Under the pieces are notes generated by a model. The model saw only the letters and a program-made list of their open reading frames with translations, did not search any database and was not told the DNA's origin. This document shows positions 7,801 through 13,608 of a stretch of 18,174 nucleotides of DNA, in pieces. This DNA comes from an uncultured Christensenellaceae bacterium (GTDB lineage: Bacteria; Bacillota; Clostridia; Christensenellales; Pumilibacteraceae). The position numbers were made by a program, and so were the translations under genes. How positions within the stretch are numbered: the stretch's first letter is position 1; each line of letters opens with the position of its first letter. The DNA lies in the NCBI GenBank assembly GCA_910588155.1, contig CAJUPB010000016.1, forward strand, positions 24,595 through 42,768. Direction: 5' to 3'.

Positions 7801-8625
7801 CCCGCCGCAAAAACAGTCGGCAAAGCCAAACCGAAAGTGTTTATTCCCGTGTTCCCCGGCAACAACTGCGAATACGACGTCGCAAAACGTTTTGCGATTG
7901 CGGGCGGCGAACCGATGGTATACGTGGTCAGAAACCGCACTCCGCAGGAGATTGACGAGTCGGTCAAGGAAATGGCAAAACTCATAAAAGAGTGCAAGAT
8001 AATCGCGTTCCCCGGCGGATTTACGGGCGGCGACGAACCGGACGGAAGCGGCAAGTTCATCGCCACGACGTTCAGAAACAAACGCCTTTCGGACGCCGTC
8101 AACGACCTAATCAAAAACCGCGACGGACTCGCGCTCGGAATATGCAACGGCTTTCAGGCTCTCGTCAAAATGGGACTTCTGCCGTTCGGCGAAATAGGCG
8201 AGCTGACGGACGAAAGCGCGACGCTGACGTTCAATAACATAGGCAGACACGTTTCCACGATTTCCAAGATAAGAGTGGCGTCGAATTTGAGTCCCTGGTT
8301 GAGCAACGTAAAGGTGGGCGAGGTCTACAACGTGGCAGTGTCCCACGGCGAAGGCAGATTCTCGGCAAACGACGCAACCGTCAAAAAACTCATAGAAAAC
8401 GGACAGATTGCCACGCAGTATTGCGATTTCGACGGCAACGCGACAATGACTTCGCCGCATAACCCCAACGGCTCCGTTTTCGCGATAGAGGGCATCACGG
8501 GACCCGACGGCAGAGTTTACGGCAAAATGGGTCACAGCGAACGTATCGGCGACAACCTTATGAAAAACGTCGGCGGCGAAAGCGATATGAAAATCTTCGA
8601 AGCGGGTATATCGTATTTCAAATAA
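4831..8625 (+). CDS. purL: Phosphoribosylformylglycinamidine synthase, single-chain form
   Basis: This enzyme converts FGAR, glutamine and ATP to FGAM. The 1264-residue chain fuses what is PurS, PurL and PurQ in Bacillus subtilis. The N-terminal PurS-like region is followed by YWSDHCRHT (218-226) and ETHNHPTEIEPF (320-331) of the first ATP-binding synthase half. A second synthase half follows. The C-terminal glutaminase starts near residue 1004 with VFPGNNCEYD; its nucleophile is Cys1105 in GICNGFQAL, with His1235 and Glu1237 in GHSER. No active residue appears missing. The start is TTG, chosen because GAAGGAG lies six bases upstream and the N terminus MSIKRIYVEKK begins the PurS-like strand. 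It is the last gene of the purine run, closed by a terminator. Confidence 0.96.
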   Translation: MSIKRIYVEKKSGERVAAQKVRGDIETVLGIETEDVRLFLRYDVEGLEGKDFDSAVKNVFSEPPVDIVYLDELPSLDGYKVFGTEYLPGQYDQRADSAAQCVQLLTMGARPEIRTATVYAVAGVGDEEMKRIEKYLVNPVEARICSFEMPDSLKAKVAPPDAVRLVDGFNEMDKAQIEQYRKNMGFAMSTADLLFVQAHYRSENRQPTETELKVIDTYWSDHCRHTTFLTTLQNVKIKSDMPEISQAYETYLKLFNAHHKGRADKYPCLMDIATMGAREIKARGGLENLDASEEINACSINVTADVNGKSEDWLVMFKNETHNHPTEIEPFGGAATCLGGAIRDPLSGRSYVYQAMRITGAADVNAPIEKTMKGKLPQRVISKTAAAGFSSYGNQIGLSTGLVREMYHPGYVAKRLETGYVVAAAPKENVVRGVPQAGDAVLLIGGETGRDGCGGATGSSKVHTVHSLDSCGAEVQKGNPLTERKIQRLMRDKSFTTLVKRCNDFGAGGVSVAIGELSSGLDIDLDAVPKKYAGLSATELAISESQERMAVVVAAADVEKATEKCAKENLTATVVAKVTDTARMRMYCGGRVVVDLPRKFLDSNGARQTANVTIKENAPEFFDSLGKERQSLYNKGDYVALIKNILADENVCSQKGLGETFDGSIGAGSVLMPFGGKTQLTPAVAMAAKLPVENGETNTVTVSAYGCNPALMSLSPFVGAQYSVILSVIKAVAAGAPFESIRLTFQEFFERLFDEPERWGKPTSALLGALEAQLRFGLAAIGGKDSMSGTFEKTDVPPTLISFALGVGRADEIIDNVLKKAGQKVYRYRLPRKENGIADYEELVRFLKLLHGEIARKRVDYVSVVEDGGAIGEIVKSCLGEGLGFAVNGVKKDFFTPALGDILLSCADPEDFVGYDLELIGFTTNEPTVRIGCKFKAMSCDEYIYSGGRELPLEEARKAFTGTFEAIYPTVAPANGRAENVNYERTKDIKPAAKTVGKAKPKVFIPVFPGNNCEYDVAKRFAIAGGEPMVYVVRNRTPQEIDESVKEMAKLIKECKIIAFPGGFTGGDEPDGSGKFIATTFRNKRLSDAVNDLIKNRDGLALGICNGFQALVKMGLLPFGEIGELTDESATLTFNNIGRHVSTISKIRVASNLSPWLSNVKVGEVYNVAVSHGEGRFSANDATVKKLIENGQIATQYCDFDGNATMTSPHNPNGSVFAIEGITGPDGRVYGKMGHSERIGDNLMKNVGGESDMKIFEAGISYFK

Positions 8626-8644
8626 TAATTTTGTACCGAAGCAG

Positions 8645-8678
8645 GGCGGTGCGCGAAAAGCGTTCCGCCTTTTGTCTT
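8645..8678 (+). terminator. Intrinsic terminator of the purine operon
   Basis: GGCGG (8645-8649) pairs with CCGCC (8665-8669), and inside it CGC / GCG closes a GAAAA loop. The stem is followed by TTTTGTCTT. It begins 20 bases after the purL stop. This is the first clear terminator in the purine segment, which fits cotranscription of purN to purL through the intervening repeats. Confidence 0.8.
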
Positions 8679-8732
8679 GCCCTTTCACGGACGGTCGGCG
8701 TCGCCGCCTTGAAAAAAGCCCGCATTTTTCCG

Positions 8733-8753
8733 CCGCATTTTTCGAAAAAGCGG
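8733..8753. other. Palindrome with TTTTTCGAAAAA core upstream of a promoter
   Basis: CCGC (8733-8736) and GCGG (8750-8753) flank the palindromic TTTTTCGAAAAA, with one extra A. It lies eight bases before the -35 box of the next promoter. Similar T5-C-(G)-A5 cores occur in the leaders of purH and purD. It could be an operator or a remnant of a dispersed hairpin; neither is established. Confidence 0.4.
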
Positions 8754-8761
8754 AAAATAAC

Positions 8762-8790
8762 TTGAATTTTTTTTTTCGCTGTGCTATAAT
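8762..8790 (+). promoter_or_regulatory. Housekeeping-type promoter for the DUF1538/P-II operon
   Basis: The -35 box TTGAAT (8762-8767) and a perfect -10 box TATAAT (8785-8790) are separated by exactly 17 bases. Transcription would be expected to start about seven bases after the -10 box, which is at or next to the ATG at 8797. There is no ribosome binding site between, so the first gene may be translated from a leaderless mRNA. Confidence 0.82.
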
Positions 8791-8796
8791 TACGCT

Positions 8797-9426
8797 ATGC
8801 TGATAAGTGTTTCCAAAACCGTGCTCGGCTTGCTGCCGCCGCTGCTCACGTTGCTGGTCTCCGTGGGCGTGTCCGGCGTACTTATATATTTTGCGGTAAA
8901 GCTGATAAAAAGACAGTTCAAACTGTATAACTCGATTCGGCTTGTGGAGCTGAAAAGCAGTAAACTCCGCTATTGGGCGTTCCTGCTCTTGATAGGCTTT
9001 TTCATTTTCTATCTTACCAGCCAGATATTCGACCCCGAGGCGCCGGAAAGAGAGATAATGAACGCCGTTTTCGGAATGAACAATTGGGAGTATAACCTGA
9101 CGCTTACTTTCGCGGTGCTGATGTGTTTAAGCGCGGCTCTGCTGTTTCTCTCGCTCGCACTGTCCAAAAGCGCAGTGGTGGATAAGGGAATATATACCGA
9201 ATTTTCGTATATAGATTGGTATCACGTCCACGACTATATAATCGACGAGGACAGAGGAATAGTCATTCTGTCGTCGAACAAGGATACGTTCCAGACGATA
9301 AAGGGAACGACGCCGCCGATGAAAGTCGCCGCAAACGACATTCCGAAACTCAAATTCATTTTGAACAAAAACAAGAACAAGTTCTCGGGATTGGATGACG
9401 ACGTTCGCTCTTCCAACCGTTGGTGA
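8797..9426 (+). CDS. Uncharacterised three-segment membrane protein
   Basis: I do not recognise this 209-residue protein with certainty. Three hydrophobic segments are visible, at about residues 9-36, 59-77 and 101-125. A soluble C-terminal domain (about 130-200) begins with DKGIYTEFSYIDWYHVHDY and resembles small PH-like or DUF5673-type tails on clostridial membrane proteins; that likeness is tentative. The C terminus is highly charged. The start is odd: the ATG lies six bases after a TATAAT box with no Shine-Dalgarno, and no in-frame downstream start has a better site. It opens a same-strand unit with the 85-residue gene (66 nt downstream), the DUF1538 gene and two P-II-like genes, so an accessory role to that membrane protein is plausible. 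Confidence 0.8.
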   Translation: MLISVSKTVLGLLPPLLTLLVSVGVSGVLIYFAVKLIKRQFKLYNSIRLVELKSSKLRYWAFLLLIGFFIFYLTSQIFDPEAPEREIMNAVFGMNNWEYNLTLTFAVLMCLSAALLFLSLALSKSAVVDKGIYTEFSYIDWYHVHDYIIDEDRGIVILSSNKDTFQTIKGTTPPMKVAANDIPKLKFILNKNKNKFSGLDDDVRSSNRW

Positions 9427-9492
9427 ACGCGTATCGTATTCGGCAAAATGCATAAAATATAAAAAGAAAATATAAAAGGAGGCGGAACGAAT

Positions 9493-9750
9493 ATGCCCGA
9501 AAAAAAAGTAATACCGAAAACGCAGATAAAACGTCGGGCAAAGACCGCGCCCGAAAAAGCCGCGCTGAAAGAGCGCGTCCGCAGTATGAAAGCGTCATTG
9601 GACGCGCCGAAGTATATAGGCGGGGAAGAAGAACTGATTCCGTTTTCCTGGCGGTTTCCTCTGACGCCGCTGGAAGACAAACGTAAGATGACAAAGGTAT
9701 ACCGCGAGGCGGTGGAGCTGGAAAAAGCCCTGGCTTTCCGCGATAAGTGA
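9493..9750 (+). CDS. Small basic protein of unknown function
   Basis: This 85-residue protein is not recognised. The first half is strongly basic (KTQIKRRAKTAPEKAALKER) and the second half mixed, with SWRFPLTPLEDKRK near residues 52-65 and a predicted amphipathic helix at the end. There is no membrane segment or signal peptide. A strong AAAGGAGG (9475-9482), ten bases before the ATG, and the tight position (16 nt before the next gene) argue that it is translated. It may bind nucleic acid or the cytoplasmic face of the neighbouring membrane protein; this is a guess from charge and context only. Confidence 0.72.
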   Translation: MPEKKVIPKTQIKRRAKTAPEKAALKERVRSMKASLDAPKYIGGEEELIPFSWRFPLTPLEDKRKMTKVYREAVELEKALAFRDK

Positions 9751-9766
9751 CTCGGAGTACATAGTA

Positions 9767-11299
9767 TTGATTAAGTCCCTGCTGCTGAAACTCAAAGAAG
9801 CGCTGATATCCGTCGCGCCCGTCGCGCTGATTGTGATAGTGCTTTCTTTTACGCCGCTCGTCGATTTTTCCGCCAAAGAACTCGTCGTGTTTTCGGTGTC
9901 GGCGGTTTTGCTGATAATCGGTATCGCTCTGTTCAATCTCGGCGCCGACCTGGCTATGACGCCGATGGGCGAGCATACGGGCGCAGGTCTCACAAAGTCC
10001 AAAAAGCTTGTTGTATTGCTGTCCGTGTGCTTTGTTATGGGCGTGCTGATAACGATAGCCGAACCCGATTTGTCCGTGCTCGCCGGGCAGGTCTCCGCGG
10101 TAATGAACGGCACCGTACTGATTGTGACCGTCGGCGTAGGCGTCGGACTCTTTCTGCTGCTCGCCGTCTTGAAAATAGTTTTCAGAAAGAACCTGTCGCA
10201 AATGCTGATGTTCTTTTATATGCTGCTTTTCGCTCTCTGCGCACTGCTTATGAGCGGCAAGGCGGAGTTTTTGCCGCTCTCGTTCGACAGCGGCGGCGTG
10301 ACCACGGGGCCGATAACCGTACCCTTCATAATGTCGCTCGGCGTCGGCATATCCACCACGATAGGCGGAAGAAACAGCAACGAAAACAGCTTCGGTCTCG
10401 TCGCGCTCTGTTCCATAGGTCCTATGCTCGCGGTAACGGTGTTGGCGCTTCTGTCCAAGGGCAGTATGCAGTATCAATTGCCCGACTTTTCCATAGAAGC
10501 CAACTTGGGTATCGGAATGTGGAAAACCGTGTTGGAGACCGTGTTCGACGTGACGAAAGCGCTCGGACTGATTGCGCTGTTCTTTGTGATTTTGCAGTTT
10601 ACCGTGCTGAAACTTCCGAAAGCCAAAATCATTCAGATAGTGATAGGCATTGTCTATACGTTCGTCGGACTCGTCATATTCCTGACCGCAGTAACCGTCG
10701 GCTTTATGCCGATAGGTTTCAAAATGGGACAGGAAATAGCGGGTGACGGCAAGATTCTGCTTGCCGTTGTCGGACTCGTGCTCGGCGCGGTCGTCGTGCT
10801 TGCCGAGCCGGCAGTGCACGTCTTGAATAAACAGGTCGAGGAAGTGACGGGCGGAGGCGTGACGAAAATCGAAATGATGATTGCGCTGTCCGTCGGCGTC
10901 GGGCTGTCCATAGCGCTGTCGATGTTGCGGATAATTTTCAAGTTCTCGCTTCTGTACTATATAATTCCCGGCTATATGCTGTCGCTCGGACTGTCGTTCT
11001 TCGTCCCGAAGATTTACACGGCAATAGCTTTCGACTCCGGCGGCGTGGCGTCGGGTCCGTTGACGTCCGGCTTCATTTTGCCGCTCGCGCTGGGCGCTTG
11101 CAGTGTTTTGTGGGGAGAAAGCGCGGTTATGGAGTTTGCATTCGGCATTGTGGCAATGGTGGCGATGACGCCGCTGATAACGATACAGGTCCTCGGTTTC
11201 AAGGCGGTAATGTCGGCAAAGGTGCGCGCGAAGATAACTATGAAACGCATACTTTCCGCCGACGACGAACAGATTATATACTTCGACAGGGGCGAATAA
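9767..11299 (+). CDS. DUF1538-family integral membrane protein with two homologous halves
   Basis: This 510-residue polytopic membrane protein matches the DUF1538 pattern: two related halves, each with several hydrophobic helices. The halves share AEP motifs (98-100 and 346-348) and a signature FDSGGVTTGP (173-182) / FDSGGVASGP (422-431), about 249 residues apart. Acid and glycine residues inside otherwise hydrophobic stretches resemble substrate or ion sites in pseudo-symmetric transporters, but the substrate is unknown. The start is TTG with GGAG at 9754-9757. The two P-II-like genes follow at once (1 nt gap, then overlap). P-II proteins commonly gate transporters, as GlnK does AmtB and SbtB does SbtA, so a nucleotide-regulated transporter or channel is the best inference. 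Family assignment is from memory of the motif. Confidence 0.85.
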   Translation: MIKSLLLKLKEALISVAPVALIVIVLSFTPLVDFSAKELVVFSVSAVLLIIGIALFNLGADLAMTPMGEHTGAGLTKSKKLVVLLSVCFVMGVLITIAEPDLSVLAGQVSAVMNGTVLIVTVGVGVGLFLLLAVLKIVFRKNLSQMLMFFYMLLFALCALLMSGKAEFLPLSFDSGGVTTGPITVPFIMSLGVGISTTIGGRNSNENSFGLVALCSIGPMLAVTVLALLSKGSMQYQLPDFSIEANLGIGMWKTVLETVFDVTKALGLIALFFVILQFTVLKLPKAKIIQIVIGIVYTFVGLVIFLTAVTVGFMPIGFKMGQEIAGDGKILLAVVGLVLGAVVVLAEPAVHVLNKQVEEVTGGGVTKIEMMIALSVGVGLSIALSMLRIIFKFSLLYYIIPGYMLSLGLSFFVPKIYTAIAFDSGGVASGPLTSGFILPLALGACSVLWGESAVMEFAFGIVAMVAMTPLITIQVLGFKAVMSAKVRAKITMKRILSADDEQIIYFDRGE

Positions 11300-11300
11300 T

Positions 11301-11741
11301 ATGGGAAGGGTAAAAACGAAAATCGCCGCGGCAAAAGAGCGGACGGCAAATAAAAAGCAAAAGCCGGCGGACAAGAATACCGTATCGCAGAACAGGCTGG
11401 AATTGCTTGTCACGATAGTGAACAGGAACAAAACCGAGTATTACACGGATTTGATACAGTCGTTCGACGTGAATATGCAGACGGTGATGCTCGGTCACGG
11501 CACGGCGGACGCAAAAATGCTCGCGCTGTTCGGCTTGAACGACTCCGAAAAATCGGTGATATTCGGCGTCATTCAGGAGGATAAAATTCCCGAGGCAGTC
11601 GCAACGTTGGAAGAAAAATTCAAAACGATAAAAAACGGTAAGGGCATAGCGTACACTTTGCCGCTTACGGGCGTCATAGGCACGCTGATATTCGGCTTTT
11701 TGAGCAATAACAGAATGGTAAAAGGAGAGCAGGCGAAATGA
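11301..11741 (+). CDS. P-II-like signalling protein with basic N-terminal extension
   Basis: The 146-residue protein has about 30 basic, disordered-looking residues (KTKIAAAKERTANKKQK) before a ferredoxin-like P-II fold beginning at NRLELLVTIVNRNK. The GHGTADAKM segment and the C-terminal GKGIAYTLPLTGVIG match the nucleotide-binding strand and loop positions of divergent P-II proteins. The classic T-loop with its modifiable tyrosine is not evident. The ATG lies two bases after the DUF1538 stop, with only a weak GGGG upstream, so translational coupling is likely. Its stop overlaps the next start. It probably senses a nucleotide or small metabolite and acts on the adjacent membrane protein; this role is inferred from context. 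Confidence 0.75.
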   Translation: MGRVKTKIAAAKERTANKKQKPADKNTVSQNRLELLVTIVNRNKTEYYTDLIQSFDVNMQTVMLGHGTADAKMLALFGLNDSEKSVIFGVIQEDKIPEAVATLEEKFKTIKNGKGIAYTLPLTGVIGTLIFGFLSNNRMVKGEQAK

Positions 11742-12052
11742 GTAAAAGCGGATACGAATTGGTGCTTTGCATAGTGAATACCGGCTTTTCCGAAACGGTA
11801 ATGAACGCCGCAAAGGAAGTCGGCGCGCGCGGAGGAACCGTCATTCACGCCCGCGGCACGGCGAATAAAGAGGCGGAAGAATTCTTTCACATAACGATAC
11901 AGCCCGACAAAGAAATAGTTATGATACTCGTCCCCGAACAGATACGCGACGACGTTTTGCACGCTCTGTACAGGGAAGCCGGACTCAAAAGCGAGGGGCA
12001 GGGTATTGCGTTTTCGATGCCGGTGACCAATGTTGTCGGTCTTTCACACTGA
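11738..12052 (+). CDS. P-II-like signalling protein
   Basis: This 104-residue protein has the P-II core: an N-terminal strand (YELVLCIVNTG), the helix-turn GARGGTVIHARGT (about 29-41), which is the clearest P-II hallmark, a second strand pair, and the C-terminal GQGIAFSMPVTNVVGL. The region where a T-loop would lie is short and carries no tyrosine motif, so uridylylation is unlikely. Its ATG overlaps the previous stop as ATGA (11738-11741), and GGAGAGCAGG lies upstream. The two P-II-like proteins differ from each other and may form a mixed or paired sensor. The TGA stop (12050-12052) lies within the left terminal repeat of a family A element. Confidence 0.85.
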   Translation: MSKSGYELVLCIVNTGFSETVMNAAKEVGARGGTVIHARGTANKEAEEFFHITIQPDKEIVMILVPEQIRDDVLHALYREAGLKSEGQGIAFSMPVTNVVGLSH

Positions 12053-12173
12053 CGGGTTATAAGCGTCGCAATACTGCGTCAAACATCGTTTCTCCTCGGG
12101 GTCACGTACGGGGGTGTACGCTCCCCGTCGGAGAAACTCGTTTTCCTTGTCTTGCTCGCTTCTAACCCGTCAG
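12049..12173 (+). repeat. Family A structured repeat, intact copy after the second P-II gene (A3)
   Basis: The ends are CTGACGGGTTATAAGC (12049-12064) and GCTTCTAACCCGTCAG (12158-12173). The interior is variant II with the longest inner stem seen: GTTTCTCC (12088-12095) pairs perfectly with GGAGAAAC (12130-12137), where copy A2 has GATTTC / GAAATC. GGGG / CCCC (12098-12101 / 12123-12126) and CGTAC / GTACG (12105-12109 / 12116-12120) complete the hairpin. The sequence change with preserved pairing is evidence for selection on structure, or for transposition of a foldback element. No T-run follows. Confidence 0.88.
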
Positions 12174-12250
12174 AGCCGCAATGAACGAGTTTGACATTTT
12201 GCAATACATCGTCAGGCTTGCGTTTTTGCTTCGGTTGCGTACGTCAACGC
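12174..12250 (+). repeat. Truncated 133-bp-type unit at the convergent gene junction
   Basis: CAATGAACGAGTTTGACATT (from 12179) and the following CATCGTCAGGCTTGCGTTTT reproduce the left half of the units at 4431-4696. Similarity stops inside the apical stem, at TTGCGTACGT (about 12235-12244), close to the stop codon of the minus-strand gene at 12252-12254. The right half, including GCTTCTAACCCGTC, is missing. This and A3 account for the whole space between the convergent genes. Confidence 0.75.
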
Positions 12251-12251
12251 T

Positions 12252-13592
12252 TCAATTGAGCATAGCCACCCAAACGTCTTTTTTGCCGAAGTTCACAGGG
12301 CAGTCGCTTGTCGTCTTGTCAAATGTCGCAACGAATGCGAGTTTGCCGTCGATTTTGCGTACGAAAATGTTTTCCATATAGGGACAGCCGAAGTCCGCGC
12401 CGCCCGTAACCTTGCCGTCCGCACAGGTCACTACCTGCGCGCCGCGCTTGCCCGACATACAGAACACCGCGCTGTTGCCGTAGACGGAATGACTGTAAAC
12501 GTCGGCAGCCGTCGAGAACTGTGCCGCCACGCCTTTGTATTGCAGGTCGAAGTCCAGCATTATCATAGTGGATAAATCGGTGCCGCGCTTCATAAGACAG
12601 AAATATCCGTCGGGCGTGTAGAACAGCCGCGCGCCGCCGACCGACGATTGTTTCAGATATATGCGCGAGTGCAAAGCGAAAGCCGTCGAAACGGTTATGA
12701 TGTCGCAAATCTTTTTGTCGTCGACGACGGCGGCGAGATAGCCGTGCTGATAGGGAATGACCGCGTCGCAGCGGTAAACGCTTCCGCTGCCGAGGTCTAT
12801 GTCGTAAAACAACGGACTCTGACGCAAACCCCAGCTTACGAAAGCCATACGGCCGGCAATTTCGGAAACCAGATTGACGGCGATAACGTAATTGCCGTCG
12901 CCGACTTCGAACAGGTCTATGTATTCGAGAGAGCAGGCGTGCTGAAAAACTCTGTCCGCCACCGTTTCCAGCTTGTCGTTCAAGACCCTGGCTTTGAGAT
13001 TGACGACGCCGAGATTGTCAGTTATACGGGTCAGAACGACGTATCGTTCGCCGAATTGCTTGACGTCCGCAATCTGCTCGTTTGCCGCGCCGGAAGTGTC
13101 CGCGTCGGACTTTTTTTCGCCGGCAAGGTCGGTCGCAATCAGATAAGAACCGCCGTCGGACTTGTTTATTCCCAGCAGAAAGCCGCCTTCGCAGAGTACG
13201 GCGCGGACAAGACTGTCGCCCGCGTTGCCGTATTGCGCAAAACCCAGCGTAGAGCCGTCTGCGGCTACTTTGGCGAGATATACGCCGCCCTCGCCGTCGA
13301 GGTCGCAGTCGGAAGAGGCGGTAGAACCGAATATGTAAAGTTTGCCGTCGACAGTGAACACGTCGGCGACGCTCTCGTCGCCGCTGCCGCCGATGTTGAT
13401 TTCGCGGTTGAATGTCGGACTCAGCGACGGCCGCGCGTTTCTGATTTTCGTGTGCGGCGGCGTCGGCGAAAAGACAGTAGAAGAGTCGGCAAGCCGCAGA
13501 AACAGCGTCGAGCACAAGAGCAGCACGACGAACGAGCCGAGCAGTATTATGACGTTGATTTGAAGACGGGTAAAACCCTTGCAAAATTTCAC
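12252..13592 (-). CDS. Membrane-anchored extracellular protein with GGSGDE-type propeller repeats
   Basis: The 446-residue product starts with a short basic N terminus and one hydrophobic helix (about 12-34), probably an uncleaved anchor, followed by a Pro/Ser-rich linker (40-62). INIGGSGDESVADVF (66-80) then IFGSTASSDCDLDGEGGVY (87-105) is the first unit of a beta-propeller-like repeat. The last unit (GADFGCPYMENIF ... TSDCPVNFGKKDVWVAML) resembles it, as expected when a propeller closes N to C terminus. Units between are degenerate. The start is GTG with AAGGAGGA at 13598-13605. It lies 16 nt downstream of murG on the same strand, so it is probably cotranscribed and may act at the cell envelope. 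No catalytic motif is seen. Confidence 0.8.
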   Translation of the reverse strand: MKFCKGFTRLQINVIILLGSFVVLLLCSTLFLRLADSSTVFSPTPPHTKIRNARPSLSPTFNREINIGGSGDESVADVFTVDGKLYIFGSTASSDCDLDGEGGVYLAKVAADGSTLGFAQYGNAGDSLVRAVLCEGGFLLGINKSDGGSYLIATDLAGEKKSDADTSGAANEQIADVKQFGERYVVLTRITDNLGVVNLKARVLNDKLETVADRVFQHACSLEYIDLFEVGDGNYVIAVNLVSEIAGRMAFVSWGLRQSPLFYDIDLGSGSVYRCDAVIPYQHGYLAAVVDDKKICDIITVSTAFALHSRIYLKQSSVGGARLFYTPDGYFCLMKRGTDLSTMIMLDFDLQYKGVAAQFSTAADVYSHSVYGNSAVFCMSGKRGAQVVTCADGKVTGGADFGCPYMENIFVRKIDGKLAFVATFDKTTSDCPVNFGKKDVWVAMLN

Positions 13593-13608
13593 GTTGTTCC
13601 TCCTTGTA

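Noticed and set aside
9356..11431. Long minus-strand frame opposite the DUF1538 gene.
   Set aside because: The composition (many His, Gln, Tyr, Arg) is typical of antisense shadow frames, and the plus-strand gene has clear motifs and operon context.
2425..12173. Family A repeats as intrinsic terminators.
   Set aside because: No T-tract follows the stem on either strand in the intact copies, and several copies lie inside what should be one operon. The real terminators at 8645-8678 and 15811-15842 look quite different.
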